A stretch of DNA of 64,000 nucleotides from Palsa-883 sp963826975 (GCA_963826975.1 CAWGZJ010000003.1:744001-808000); one strand, 5' to 3'. Positions 28,461 to 37,642 are shown, counted from the first letter of the stretch. The notes: generated by a model not told the origin, from the sequence alone. Numbers and translations: made by a program.

Positions 28461-28559
28461 CCTGTGTCATGGCAGGCCCCCGGGTCGGCCACCCACGGCT
28501 TTGCAGCGTGGCACAAAGTACAGACGTGGGTGGCCGGCCTGCATCGGCCATCACACAGG
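28461..28559. repeat. nested inverted repeat between convergent genes
   Basis: An inner perfect 11-bp stem (28487-28497 with 28525-28535, GGCCACCCACG) lies inside an outer 13-bp stem (28461-28473 with 28547-28559, one mismatch, CCTGTGTCATGGC). It sits between the convergent monooxygenase and OB-fold genes, a good place for a two-way terminator, or it may be a small dispersed element. Confidence 0.7.
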
Positions 28560-28652
28560 GGGCGTGCGCCTGTTACGCACACCTGCTCCAGCAGCGCGGG
28601 GCGGATCATTCCGGCATTGTGTACTACCGTGGTGACCGGTTCGCGCGTCGCC

Positions 28653-28958
28653 TCATGCGGCCTCCAGCTTGTCGTCTGCGTTGGTTCGGACCTGCACCTG
28701 ATCGCCGGGGACCGCTGTGGCTGAGAGGAAGCACACCGCAACCGGGCCGGCGTCGAATTTCACCAGCCCGACCGTGAGCGGCAGGCAGGCGCGGAAGTGC
28801 CGCTCGTTGCTGTGGTGCAACCGTGTGCGGGCCAGCACCCGGGCGGGCAGTGCGTCTGCGCTGTCCGATGTCAGCCGATCGGACAGGCACGCGCCACAGA
28901 CCTCGCGCGGCGGATATTGCGCGGTGGCGCAGTCGGCACAGCGTTGCAGCCGGATCAT
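28653..28958 (-). CDS. Zn-ribbon/OB-fold (DUF35) protein
   Basis: A 101-residue protein. A zinc ribbon with CADC and CGAC (MIRLQRCADCATAQYPPREV) is followed by an OB fold. DUF35 proteins form a channelling complex with SCP-x or HMG-CoA-synthase-like thiolases. Here the gene overlaps the upstream thiolase by ATGA, so the two proteins almost certainly act together. The role is acyl-CoA delivery to the thiolase. Confidence 0.85.
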   Translation of the reverse strand: MIRLQRCADCATAQYPPREVCGACLSDRLTSDSADALPARVLARTRLHHSNERHFRACLPLTVGLVKFDAGPVAVCFLSATAVPGDQVQVRTNADDKLEAA

Positions 28959-30118
28959 GCGCGCCCCAGCACGGCGGCGGCGGAGCACAGGCCGCGATCG
29001 TAATTGATCATGCCAAACCCGCTGACCAGCGCATGGCGCGCGTCCAACACTTGCCGGCCTTCGGCCTGGTTGAGCACCTGCCGCATCGCCTCCACCAACC
29101 CCAGATAGCCGCCGGCCGCGCCCGCCTGTCCCATCGACAACTGCCCGCCGCCGGTATTGTGCGGCACGCTGCCGTCCATGGTGAAATCGTTCCGGCGTAC
29201 GAAGTTTGGGGCGTCACCGGGCGCGCAGAACCCGAGCCCCTCGAACTGCAACATCGAGATTACCGGGTAGTCGTCATAGGTCTCGACCACCTGCACGTCC
29301 CGTGGACCGATGCCGGCCTGCGTCCAGAGCGCATCTCGGTCCGTGTCCCAGCCGCCGCGCAATTGCACGGGATCACCGGGGAATGCGTTGTGGCGTTCGA
29401 TTGCGCCGAGCACACGCACGAAGGGCAGGCCAAGCGCGCGCGCACGTGCCTCGGGCATTACCAGAAATCCGTCGGCGCCCGCACAGGGCATGACACAGTC
29501 GAACAGATGCAACGGTTCGGCGATCGGGCGCGCGGCGAGGTATTGCGCCATCGTCAGTTCATTGCGCAGCAGCGCCAGAGGATTGCGCCGCGCGTTGGCT
29601 CGCTGCGCCACGGCCAGCTTGCCGAAATCTTCTCGCGTGGCACCGGTTGCGCGCATGTAGGCATCGGCGATCAGCGCGAAGCTCGCATTCGGGCCGCCGG
29701 CGCCGTAGGGATACACGGCGTCGCGCGCGAAGCTGCTGAAGTTCGCCAGCAGATCGCGAAAACTCGTTTCGTTGGCAGTGTCCCCGGCGATGCACGCGAC
29801 GATTTCGGCATCGCCTGCCTGCACCGCGCGCGCCGCCCGCCGCAGTGCGATCACGCCGCAGGCGCCGCCCATCGGCAGCCATTCAAGCACGCGCGGCGAC
29901 AGCCCGACATATTGGGTGAAGGCGACCGCGGTGTCGGGATGCAGCATGAAGCTGGAAACGCAAAGTCCGTCGATGTCGGATTTGGCGACGCCGCCGGCGT
30001 CGAGCAGGCGGCGCAGTGCGCGCGCCAGGAACCACGCGGCACCATGGTCGGAGCGCCGGACATAAGGCTCCGTCACCGGGCAGCAGAGCGCGACGCCATC
30101 GTAGGAACGCGGGATCAC
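28955..30118 (-). CDS. thiolase-like protein (SCP-x / lipid-transfer type)
   Basis: A 387-residue thiolase-fold protein. The nucleophile position may be Cys87 (GGACGVIALRRAA). The usual GHP His segment reads SMGQAGAAGG, and the last Cys region reads DRGLCSAAAVLGR. These changes are usual in the SCP-x-like group that works with DUF35 partners in ketone or side-chain removal (aldolase or thiolase chemistry). It lies between the CoA ligase and its DUF35 partner with 4-nt overlaps. The exact reaction is not determined. Confidence 0.82.
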   Translation of the reverse strand: MIPRSYDGVALCCPVTEPYVRRSDHGAAWFLARALRRLLDAGGVAKSDIDGLCVSSFMLHPDTAVAFTQYVGLSPRVLEWLPMGGACGVIALRRAARAVQAGDAEIVACIAGDTANETSFRDLLANFSSFARDAVYPYGAGGPNASFALIADAYMRATGATREDFGKLAVAQRANARRNPLALLRNELTMAQYLAARPIAEPLHLFDCVMPCAGADGFLVMPEARARALGLPFVRVLGAIERHNAFPGDPVQLRGGWDTDRDALWTQAGIGPRDVQVVETYDDYPVISMLQFEGLGFCAPGDAPNFVRRNDFTMDGSVPHNTGGGQLSMGQAGAAGGYLGLVEAMRQVLNQAEGRQVLDARHALVSGFGMINYDRGLCSAAAVLGRA

Positions 30119-31716
30119 CGGCGCTTCAATCCGCGCATGTCGATGCAGTCGGGGCCTTCCACCAGACGTAGCGCCATCGTTTTCAGTTCGCCGCGCGCGA
30201 CTTTTTGGCTGGCAGTGAGCGGTAGTGAGTCGACGAAGGCGATCCAGCCGGGCACTTTGAAGTAAGAGAGGTCCCGCAGCGCGGCGTGAACGATGTCGGT
30301 CGCGGCTTCGGCGGGATCGGTGAGCGACGTGGTCGCAACGATACAGGCGAGAACTTCCTCGCCGCGGATGTCATCCGCGACCGCGGCGACCGCGACCTCG
30401 GCGACGGCGGGATGGCGGCGCAACACGCTTTCCACCTCCACCGCGCTGATGTTCTCGCCGCTGCGGCGGATCACGTTCTTCTTGCGGTCGACGAAGGTGA
30501 GATAGCCGGCCGCATCGGCGCGCACGATGTCGCCGGTGTGGAACCAGCCGCCTTCCCAGACGGCTTCGGTCGCTTCCGGATCCTTCAGGTATTCACTGAA
30601 GAATCCGGCACGCGGGTCGGGCCCGGCGGCACGCACCAGCAGTTCGCCGTCCTGCGGCATGATGCGGACTTCCACCGCCGGCTCGGGGCGGCCGAAGCAG
30701 CTGGTGCCCACGTGCCGTGGTTCGCGGTTGGCGATCACCACCGCGCCCGCGCCGGTTTCCGTCATTGCCCAGGCTTCGAGCAATGGGAAGCCGAAGCGTT
30801 GCTCGAAGGCGGCGTGGTGGCGGCGGTCCACGCCGGCGCCGAAGCCGAAACGCACCGCGTGGTCGCGGTCTTTTGGGTCGGGCGCAGCGCCGAGCAGCAT
30901 CGATGGCATCACGCCGAGGTAGTGGACGATGGTTGCCTGGCTTTCGCGCACCGCGCTCCACCAGGTGCGCGGATGGAAACGATCGAGCTGCACGATGCAG
31001 CCGCCGGTCGCGATCATTGCCATCGTGGAGTACGCCATCGCGTTCATGTGGGTGAGCGGCAGCGGCGTGATCAGCCGGTCGCCTTGGTGCAGCGTGCAGA
31101 GACCGCCGATCGTTGCGTACCAATGCCCGGCGCGCAGGTAATAGTCGTTGGACAGCACGCACCCCTTCGGCCGGCCGGTGGTGCCCGAGGTGTAAAGCAG
31201 CGCGCATTCCGTCGTTCGGTCGGGTGTATAAGTGCGCGCGGGCTTGGGCACTGGCGGGGGCGATGCGTCGGCGGCGATCGTTGCGAGGTCGGGGGCTGCG
31301 GCGCGCAGAGCGTGCAGGTGGGGCTCGGTGGCGATACCGAGCACGATCTCGCTGTGGTGCACGAGATAGTCCAGCTCGGCGGGGCGCAGATCGGCGTTCA
31401 GCGGGACGACCGCAGCGCCGAGCGCGTTGAGCGCAAGCCAGTGGAAGAAGAAGGCCGGGCGGTTGTCGAGCATCAAGCCGACGCGGTGGCCGGGTCCGTA
31501 GCCGGCGGCTGCGTAGGCGGCGCGGAGGTGCGCGATCTGCGAGGCAGCGTCGCTGTATGTTATTGCGCCGGGGGGGATGTCGTAGGCGCGTGCGGTCTGT
31601 TGCTCCACGTGGAGGAATGGGCTCGTGGGGTGGCGCGCGGCGGTTTCGGTGAATGCGCCGGCGACGGTGGCGGGGTCGGTGCGGTTGATCATTATATGGG
31701 ATGGATCGTCGGGCAT
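30115..31716 (-). CDS. acyl-CoA synthetase (AMP-forming)
   Basis: A 533-residue ANL-superfamily ligase. The P-loop-like motif LLYTSGTTGRPKG (about residues 173-185) and the conserved FVDRKKNVIRRSGENISAVE near residue 440 are present, as is the final catalytic Lys region (LTASQKVARGEL). It activates a carboxylic acid with ATP and CoA. The pattern is nearest to crotonobetaine/carnitine- and aryl-CoA ligases. The start at 31716 lacks a clear ribosome-binding site; an ATG at 31692 is possible. Its stop overlaps the thiolase start. Confidence 0.87.
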   Translation of the reverse strand: MPDDPSHIMINRTDPATVAGAFTETAARHPTSPFLHVEQQTARAYDIPPGAITYSDAASQIAHLRAAYAAAGYGPGHRVGLMLDNRPAFFFHWLALNALGAAVVPLNADLRPAELDYLVHHSEIVLGIATEPHLHALRAAAPDLATIAADASPPPVPKPARTYTPDRTTECALLYTSGTTGRPKGCVLSNDYYLRAGHWYATIGGLCTLHQGDRLITPLPLTHMNAMAYSTMAMIATGGCIVQLDRFHPRTWWSAVRESQATIVHYLGVMPSMLLGAAPDPKDRDHAVRFGFGAGVDRRHHAAFEQRFGFPLLEAWAMTETGAGAVVIANREPRHVGTSCFGRPEPAVEVRIMPQDGELLVRAAGPDPRAGFFSEYLKDPEATEAVWEGGWFHTGDIVRADAAGYLTFVDRKKNVIRRSGENISAVEVESVLRRHPAVAEVAVAAVADDIRGEEVLACIVATTSLTDPAEAATDIVHAALRDLSYFKVPGWIAFVDSLPLTASQKVARGELKTMALRLVEGPDCIDMRGLKRR

Positions 31717-31856
31717 GGGTTTTTGCGATCAGTCATTCGCGTGTCGCTGGGTTACGGAGCCTTGCTGAGCTGCGGGGGAGTATGACTCCTTCCGTTGAGG
31801 CACGAAGCTCGGGGGGTCAAACGAGCGTGAAGCTTCGGGGTCAAACTGGCACGAAC

Positions 31857-31906
31857 CCCTCCCCCCAACCCCCTCCCTCAAGGGGAGGGGGAGAGATTCT
31901 CCCGTC
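31857..31906. repeat. C/G-rich dispersed repeat (CCCTCCCTCAAGGGGAGGG type)
   Basis: CCCTCCCTCAAGGGGAGGG forms a short hairpin preceded by ACCCCTCCCCCCAACC. Nearly the same text occurs at 42,020-42,063 in the engB region. It lies in the 231-nt space between the ligase and the dioxygenase small subunit. Confidence 0.75.
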
Positions 31907-31947
31907 TGCGTTGATTTAACAACTCCACCGAGACTGAGGTGGGGCAT

Positions 31948-32412
31948 CTATAGAAACAACTGGATCGATGGCAGGGCCGCGTCGCAGTTCAGCAGGTTTA
32001 TCCGCTTCAGGCGGATGCGAAGCGCGCCACCTTCGTGCACCAGATGGTGCAGCGCTACGCCAGTATACGTCTGTATCGCGTCGCCACGCGCCTCGGCGTA
32101 GTGGAACGCGGTGCGGGTCAGCCAGGTCTCGCCAGCGATCGTTTCGATCTCGGGCGCCTGCAGCATGTGCTGGCTCCAGCTTTCCGGGCGCTGGGATGGC
32201 GGGCGGCGGCGCAGGCGTTCGATGCGTAGTCGCAGCAGCAGCTTGTCCTCGTAGGCCAGGGAGGTGTGCAGCTCGGCGTCGGGCTGATCGCGTGTCAGCG
32301 GCACCCAGTAATGCCCGTCCCGCGTGAACAGATCGTACCACTCGTCCCAGCGTTTTTCGTCCAGCAGCCGCGCTTCGCGGGTGATGAACCGCGTGATCTC
32401 GGTCTCGGTCAT
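31948..32412 (-). CDS. ring-hydroxylating dioxygenase, beta subunit
   Basis: A 154-residue protein of the SnoaL-like small-subunit family: MTETEITRFITREARLLDEK, then WDEWYDLFTRDGHYWVPLTR. It gives structure to the alpha3-beta3 enzyme and has no cofactor. The ATG overlaps the alpha-subunit stop (ATGA), so the pair is co-translated. A 231-nt gap with a repeat separates it from the CoA ligase. Confidence 0.9.
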   Translation of the reverse strand: MTETEITRFITREARLLDEKRWDEWYDLFTRDGHYWVPLTRDQPDAELHTSLAYEDKLLLRLRIERLRRRPPSQRPESWSQHMLQAPEIETIAGETWLTRTAFHYAEARGDAIQTYTGVALHHLVHEGGALRIRLKRINLLNCDAALPSIQLFL

Positions 32413-33716
32413 GCCGCGCCCATCAGCCTGGTCCAGGCGCGGAACTGGTTGCGCATGGAAATCTCGCTGGTGCCGTTCGCCGTCTGGTCGTGCGAGTCGC
32501 GCTCCTGCGCGTGGTAGTCCCGCTGCAGGTTCACCCACTCGTTGTCGCCGGCGATCAGCCCCTCCTGCAACAGGCGATAGCATTGCTGATCGTCGTGTCC
32601 CACGACCGACATTGGTGAGTTGATCAGGCGGGTATAGGTGACGTTGCGCTTGAAGAAGATATCCGGCGCGCCCTTCAGGCGGAAGCTCCAGCTTTCGATC
32701 AACGTCTTGTCGACAGCGATCGGCCGCACCACGCGGATGGTCTGGATCGCGCCCTTGATGGTCAGGCTTGGGTAATACACCGTGTTGTGGCGCACGGTTC
32801 CCAGGATGTCCTTGGCCCGCGCTTCACCGTGGGCGCGCGTCATCGCCGCCTCGTACTCCGGCACCGCTGCGTAGGCGGAATGGATCGAGAAATGCACCCC
32901 GGAATAGGAGTGCCCGTTGTCGAACACGCGCACGCCCATCTTGTCGAAGAACTCGTAGCTGCCGGCGAACGGCACGAGCTGCTCGATCGCCATGGGCTTT
33001 GGCGCGTCGGCCGGCTGGTCGGCCCATAGTTCCTTCGCGGTGCCGGCCGAGGATTCGTGCGCCGCCATCGGGTGCATCGTATCGTTCAGGTTCTCGACGA
33101 ACAGCTTCCAGTTGCTGTCGTGCATGTAGCGCAGCACGCCGCCGGCGACCTCCATCTCGCCTTCGGGCGAGCGGTCGACCATGTAGTCGATGGACGACAG
33201 CGACTGGCCGAAATACGCCTTCAGGTCCGGCCCGTCTTCGCTCAGGCGGGCGAAGACGAAGCCGCGATAGACCTCGGTAGCGACGGGGCGTAATCCACGG
33301 GCGGCCTCGCAATGGTCCAGATTTGTGCCGTCGTAGCCTTGGCGCAACGGAATGGCGGCGATCGAGCCATCGGTCCGATAGCTCCAGTTGTGGTACGGGC
33401 AGCGCAGGAAGCGCCCGGCGTTGCCTGAGCGGTCCGCGACAACCCTTGCGCCCTTGTGTGCGCAGCGGTTGCGCAGGACCCGGACGCCGTGATCGACCTG
33501 GCGGATCAGCAGCACCGGCTCCGTGGCAAGATCGCAGGTGATGTAGTCACCTGGATCGGGCACCTGGCTGGTGTGGCCGACATAGATCCAACTGCGTGCC
33601 CACAGCCGTTCCATCTCCAGGCGGAATATGTCGGGATCGATATACACGTCGCGGTGCACCGCATCGTCGCGCACCAGTGCGCTGATCGCTTCCGGGTCGT
33701 CGCGGTAACGGTTCAT
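32409..33716 (-). CDS. Rieske ring-hydroxylating dioxygenase, alpha subunit
   Basis: A 435-residue catalytic subunit. The [2Fe-2S] Rieske motif uses C85/H87 (NRCAHKGARV) and C106/H109 (RCPYHNW). The mononuclear iron site lies in ENLNDTMHPMAAH, with D211, H214 and H219. It adds both atoms of O2 to an aromatic ring, or hydroxylates or demethylates one, using electrons from a ferredoxin or reductase not found here. The start at 33716 has TTGGAGG before it; the frame upstream is open but unrelated. Substrate unknown, probably an aromatic carboxylate given the neighbours. Confidence 0.92.
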   Translation of the reverse strand: MNRYRDDPEAISALVRDDAVHRDVYIDPDIFRLEMERLWARSWIYVGHTSQVPDPGDYITCDLATEPVLLIRQVDHGVRVLRNRCAHKGARVVADRSGNAGRFLRCPYHNWSYRTDGSIAAIPLRQGYDGTNLDHCEAARGLRPVATEVYRGFVFARLSEDGPDLKAYFGQSLSSIDYMVDRSPEGEMEVAGGVLRYMHDSNWKLFVENLNDTMHPMAAHESSAGTAKELWADQPADAPKPMAIEQLVPFAGSYEFFDKMGVRVFDNGHSYSGVHFSIHSAYAAVPEYEAAMTRAHGEARAKDILGTVRHNTVYYPSLTIKGAIQTIRVVRPIAVDKTLIESWSFRLKGAPDIFFKRNVTYTRLINSPMSVVGHDDQQCYRLLQEGLIAGDNEWVNLQRDYHAQERDSHDQTANGTSEISMRNQFRAWTRLMGAA

Positions 33717-34237
33717 GTTGCCTCCAACGCCTTGGCCGATGCCTGTGAGCTGTGGTCCGCCGGCGCCGGCACCCAGCGAGGGCTGCCGGTGCCGGCGGCA
33801 ATTCGCAGCGGGGCGGTGGCCGGGATCGTGCCCGGGGTCGGCCGTGCCACGATGCAAGCTCTCACCGCATTTCTCTGCTGCCTGTCCCGGCGGGGAGGTT
33901 AGACCCGGTGATGTCATGTCTCAATGACTTCTGGGGCGCTCGCGCAGGAAGCGGGTACCGTCGGCGTCACCGCATGGAGTGGCGCGGAAATGTGTCGTGA
34001 CAGTGATTGTGATGTTTTCCCGCCATGCGGATTGGAACGAAATGAGCGACATCCGGGGGTACCAAGCGCCTTGACAGGCGGCCGTCGCGCGGCGCAACGT
34101 GTTGGGTTGGCAGCACACTGAAAAGTCATCGAATCTTAATCACATCAATTGGCTACTCGATTCCAAAACCGTGTGATAGGCTGGCCCTGCTGCTGGAAGC
34201 ACCGATTCCGACCTTTAAGGAGCCCGCGGGCAAACCC
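33717..34237. other. intergenic region, divergent promoters expected
   Basis: About 520 nt between the dioxygenase and the divergent metal cluster. No frame has coding features. The part 34,110-34,190 is clearly less GC-rich (TCGAATCTTAATCACATCAA) and probably holds the promoter of the rightward cluster. A TTGACA lies at 34,070 but I see no good partner box. Confidence 0.5.
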
Positions 34238-34630
34238 ATGACCGATGAGACCCAAAGCACGGCGACCGAGGGCAGCGAGCCGTCGGCCAAGCAGAACGGC
34301 TCCGGCTGGGCCTGCGACGACCTGACCACCACAGCGGCCACGGTCGGCGTCATCTTCGTTGGCGCTGCCTTGATCGAAACCGCCCTGATCCCCGGCATGA
34401 TCATCGGCGCCGCCGCGATGCTGGCGCCCAAATACGCGCCCAAGATCGGCGCAACGTTGCAGCCGCTGTTCCGCTCGGTCGTCCGCGGTGCCTACAAGGT
34501 TGGACGCAAGGCGCGGGAAGCCGCCGCCGAGGCGCAAGAACACGTCCAGGACATCATGGCCGAAGTGCATGCCGAGGACACCGCGCCACCCGCCGCCGCG
34601 CCAGAGACGCCGGGCACGCCACCCGCTTGA
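34238..34630 (+). CDS. small membrane protein of a P-type ATPase cluster (PacL/DUF5132-like)
   Basis: A 130-residue protein: a polar N-terminus, a hydrophobic hairpin-like stretch (VGVIFVGAALIETALIPGM, then IIGAAAMLAPKY), a basic segment (FRSVVRGAYKVGRKAR), then an Ala/Glu-rich helix (EAAAEAQEHVQDIMAEVHAE) and a Pro-rich end. This order resembles the small PacL (DUF1490) and DUF5132 proteins that accompany P-type ATPases. The terminal His motif of PacL1 is missing. Its stop overlaps the next gene. Similarity is judged by layout only. Confidence 0.55.
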   Translation: MTDETQSTATEGSEPSAKQNGSGWACDDLTTTAATVGVIFVGAALIETALIPGMIIGAAAMLAPKYAPKIGATLQPLFRSVVRGAYKVGRKAREAAAEAQEHVQDIMAEVHAEDTAPPAAAPETPGTPPA

Positions 34631-35397
34631 GTTCATCCGCGCAGCCTCCGCCGGAAGCCGCGAGGCGGCCGCACCGCGCCAGGGCCACCCAGGGCGCCGC
34701 CGCCGAAACCACGCCTGAGGTCGAAACGTCCACTGGGGGAACCGCGTCCGATCTGGCGGCTGTGGCCGATGGGCCGCCTGCTCGGGCCACGCGAACCGGA
34801 AAGCCGCGGGCCGAGATCGCCCACGCGACCCGCGGGCGCGTCCGTATCAAGGTTCCCTCAGCCAAGTCCAACCCCGAGTTGCTGCATCAGATCAGGGCGC
34901 GGTTCGAAGGCCACCCGGGCATCGAGGCGATCGACGTCAAGCAAAGCACCGGCAGCGTCATCATCTACTACGATCCGGAGCACCACGAGGACATCCCAAG
35001 CCTGTTCGCCAGCCTCGACGAGGCGGGCGCCACACCGACGGCGCACATGGCGCCGCTTTCCGCCGCGGCCGCCCCCGCGGCCCCGGGGCACCACGGGCCG
35101 GCCAACAAGCTCGCCGAGGAGATCAACGCGATCGAGGAGGAAGCCGAGTTCTTGGCCGAGCACTCGCACTTCGCCAGATCCATTGTCGAATATGTCAAAG
35201 GGCTGGACCGGCAGATCAAGCGTTCGACCAACAACAACATCGACCTGAAGATACTGGCGCCGGTCGGCCTGGCGGCGTTCACCTTCCTGGAAATCGGCGC
35301 CGCCGCGGCAACGCCGATGTGGGTGACGTTGGTGATCTTCTCGCTCAATCATTTCGTCGAACTGCACGCCCACGATGCGGACCAGGACCAGGCATAG
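34627..35397 (+). CDS. HMA-like protein with C-terminal membrane hairpin
   Basis: A 256-residue protein with a TTG start overlapping the previous stop (TTGA). Residues about 60-130 form a ferredoxin-like HMA fold (RGRVRIKVPSAKSNPELLHQ, then GIEAIDVKQSTGSVIIYYDP) without the CxxC metal motif. A helical middle follows (AEEINAIEEEAEFLAEHSHF), then two hydrophobic segments near the end (ILAPVGLAAFTFLEIGAAAA, MWVTLVIFSLNHFV). The last residues, ELHAHDADQD, are rich in possible metal ligands. The same fold begins the ATPase encoded next. Confidence 0.65.
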   Translation: MSSSAQPPPEAARRPHRARATQGAAAETTPEVETSTGGTASDLAAVADGPPARATRTGKPRAEIAHATRGRVRIKVPSAKSNPELLHQIRARFEGHPGIEAIDVKQSTGSVIIYYDPEHHEDIPSLFASLDEAGATPTAHMAPLSAAAAPAAPGHHGPANKLAEEINAIEEEAEFLAEHSHFARSIVEYVKGLDRQIKRSTNNNIDLKILAPVGLAAFTFLEIGAAAATPMWVTLVIFSLNHFVELHAHDADQDQA

Positions 35398-35437
35398 CCG
35401 GCCCGGGCGCACAGCCCGCGGCGGCTGAACCTTCGTC

Positions 35438-37642
35438 ATGCAATTCTCTGTTCGCCATTGGATTCCGGGACGCATCCGGCTGCATGTCCCGGCGCTGGGC
35501 TCGAATACCCCGGCGACCGGGAAGGTTGTCGCCTGGCTCGCCGCGCAGGACGGTATCAGCGGGGCGCGGGTCAACCATGCCTGCGCCACGCTGGTCGTTA
35601 CTTACGATGAGACGCGGCGCGCGCTGATTGAGCGGATGCTGGCCTACCTGGTGTGGGTGTCGCCGCGCGACCTGGTGACGCTGGTGGATGCGGATGAGCC
35701 GGATCCGCCTTCACCAGCAGTCGGGGGGGGCCGCCAAGTTACAATCGTTCCGGCGACGGTGCAGGCCCCGGACACGATACAGCCGTTGGAGCCGGCCGCC
35801 ACGCCGGCCAAGCCGCCGCCGAAGCTTGGTCCTTCCGTGCTGGCGCTGCCGACGGTCTCGCTTGCGCTGGCGTTCACTGGCAATCCGCTGGCGCTCGCGG
35901 TCAACATCCCGCTGATGCTGTGGAACGCGGTGCCGATCGCCAGGCGCGCCTGGGGCATCTGGCGGCGGGAACGGCGACTGAATGTCGACTTCCTCGATAC
36001 GCTGGCGATCGGCGCCTCGATCGTGCAAGGGCTGCACGTCACCGGCGGCGTCATCACCTGGCTGATCCGCCTGGGTGACTGGATCCGCGACCTGACCGCG
36101 GCCGGATCGAAGCGGGCGATCGCCGAGCTGATGGACTTTCAGAACCGCTCGGCGTGGCTGCTGCACGACGGCACGGTGATCTCGGTGCCCGCTGCCGAGT
36201 TGGTCGTGGGCGACCTGGTGGTGGTGTATCCCGGCGAGATCATCGCGGTGGACGGCGAGGTCGTCGACGGCACCGCGATGGTCGACCAGAAGACCATCAC
36301 CGGCGAGGGCCTGCCGGTCGCCCGCGGCCCCGGCGAAACGGTGTTCGCCGCCACCGTGCTGCGCGAGGGCCAGATCACCGTCCGTGCGGTGCGCGTGGGT
36401 ACCGGCACCGCGGCCGGGCAGATCGCCCAGCTTGTCGACAACGCGCCGATCGGCGACACGCGGATGCAGAATCACGCGGAACGGTTCGCCGACCGGCTGG
36501 TGCTGCCGACGCTGGGGCTGGCGGTCGGCAGCGCGGCACTGACCGCCGACATCAATCGTTTCCTGTCGCTGGTGATCATCGACTACGGCACCGGCATCCG
36601 CGTCGCCGCGCCGACCAGCGTGCTGGCGTCGATGACACATGCGGCTCGTTCTGGTATCATCATCAAAAGCGGCAGCCACATGGAGCGGCTGGCCGAGGTG
36701 GACACCATCGTGTTCGACAAGACCGGCACGCTGACCCACGGCGTGCCCGAAGTGATCGACGTCATTCCGTACCACAACCAGATTTCCGCCGATCATCTGC
36801 TGGGCCTGGCGGTCGGCGCGGAAAGCCGCCTGCAGCACCCGGTGGCCGAGGCGCTGCGCGCGCACGCCCGCACCCGCGGCATCGGCGTGCCGCTGTGCGA
36901 CGCGCCCGACTACAAGGTCGGGCTGGGCGTGCAGGGTCAGGTCAATGGCTACTACGTGCACCTGGGCAGCGAGCGCTTCCTGCGCGCGAGCGACATCCGC
37001 GTGCAGCCGGCCGCGCTGGATCGCGCCGCGCTGGATGAGCGTGGCTATTCCTGTCTCTACATGGCGATCGACGGCAGGCTGGCGGCGCTGATCCCGTACG
37101 CCGACAAGATCCGCCCAGAGAGCCAGGCGGTGATGCGAACGCTGTACCGGATGGGCATTCGCAACACCGTGATGCTGACCGGCGACAACGCGACGGTGGC
37201 ACGCGCGGTCGGCGCGCGGATCGGCCTGACGCAGCAATTCGCCGACATGATGCCGGCCGACAAGGCGGACATCATTTCGTCGATGCGGCGCGAGGGCAAG
37301 GTGGTCGCCATGGTTGGTGACGGCATCAACAACTCTGTCGCGCTGACCTATTCCGATGTCGGCATCGCGATGCGCCACGGCGCCGAGGTGACGCACGAAT
37401 CGGCGCATGTGGTGCTGATGGAGGATTCGCTGTGGAAGCTGGTGCAGGCGATTGAACTGTCGCGCGGGGCGGTCCGCCTGATCAAGCAGAACTACGCGAT
37501 CGTTGCAGCGCTGAATACGCTGGCGCTCGGCTTTGCGTTGCCGGGTGGGCTGGTCACGCCGACCTTTACCGCGGTGCTGAGCAACGGGTCGGCGATCCTG
37601 GCCAGCCTGAACGGCATCCGGCCGTTACTGCGCGGGCGATGA
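35438..37642 (+). CDS. P-type ATPase, heavy-metal subfamily without CPC motif
   Basis: A 734-residue pump. An N-terminal HMA-like domain without Cys (RHWIPGRIRLHVPALG) is followed by membrane helices, the actuator motif TITGEGLPV, phosphorylation Asp427 in DKTGTLTHG, the HP motif (SRLQHPVAEAL), TGDNATVAR, and GDGINNSVAL, where most pumps have GDGxND. The transport helix that normally has CPC reads DYGTGIRVAAPTS (382-394). The region after it (HAARSGIIIKSGSHMERL) is of the P1B type. The metal is unknown. It sits in a four-gene cluster with 4-nt overlap to EcsC. Confidence 0.85.
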   Translation: MQFSVRHWIPGRIRLHVPALGSNTPATGKVVAWLAAQDGISGARVNHACATLVVTYDETRRALIERMLAYLVWVSPRDLVTLVDADEPDPPSPAVGGGRQVTIVPATVQAPDTIQPLEPAATPAKPPPKLGPSVLALPTVSLALAFTGNPLALAVNIPLMLWNAVPIARRAWGIWRRERRLNVDFLDTLAIGASIVQGLHVTGGVITWLIRLGDWIRDLTAAGSKRAIAELMDFQNRSAWLLHDGTVISVPAAELVVGDLVVVYPGEIIAVDGEVVDGTAMVDQKTITGEGLPVARGPGETVFAATVLREGQITVRAVRVGTGTAAGQIAQLVDNAPIGDTRMQNHAERFADRLVLPTLGLAVGSAALTADINRFLSLVIIDYGTGIRVAAPTSVLASMTHAARSGIIIKSGSHMERLAEVDTIVFDKTGTLTHGVPEVIDVIPYHNQISADHLLGLAVGAESRLQHPVAEALRAHARTRGIGVPLCDAPDYKVGLGVQGQVNGYYVHLGSERFLRASDIRVQPAALDRAALDERGYSCLYMAIDGRLAALIPYADKIRPESQAVMRTLYRMGIRNTVMLTGDNATVARAVGARIGLTQQFADMMPADKADIISSMRREGKVVAMVGDGINNSVALTYSDVGIAMRHGAEVTHESAHVVLMEDSLWKLVQAIELSRGAVRLIKQNYAIVAALNTLALGFALPGGLVTPTFTAVLSNGSAILASLNGIRPLLRGR

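Noticed and set aside
34070..34110. Sigma-70-type promoter at the TTGACA near 34,070
   Set aside because: No acceptable -10 box at 16-18 nt spacing; only the general low-GC stretch after it is promoter-like.
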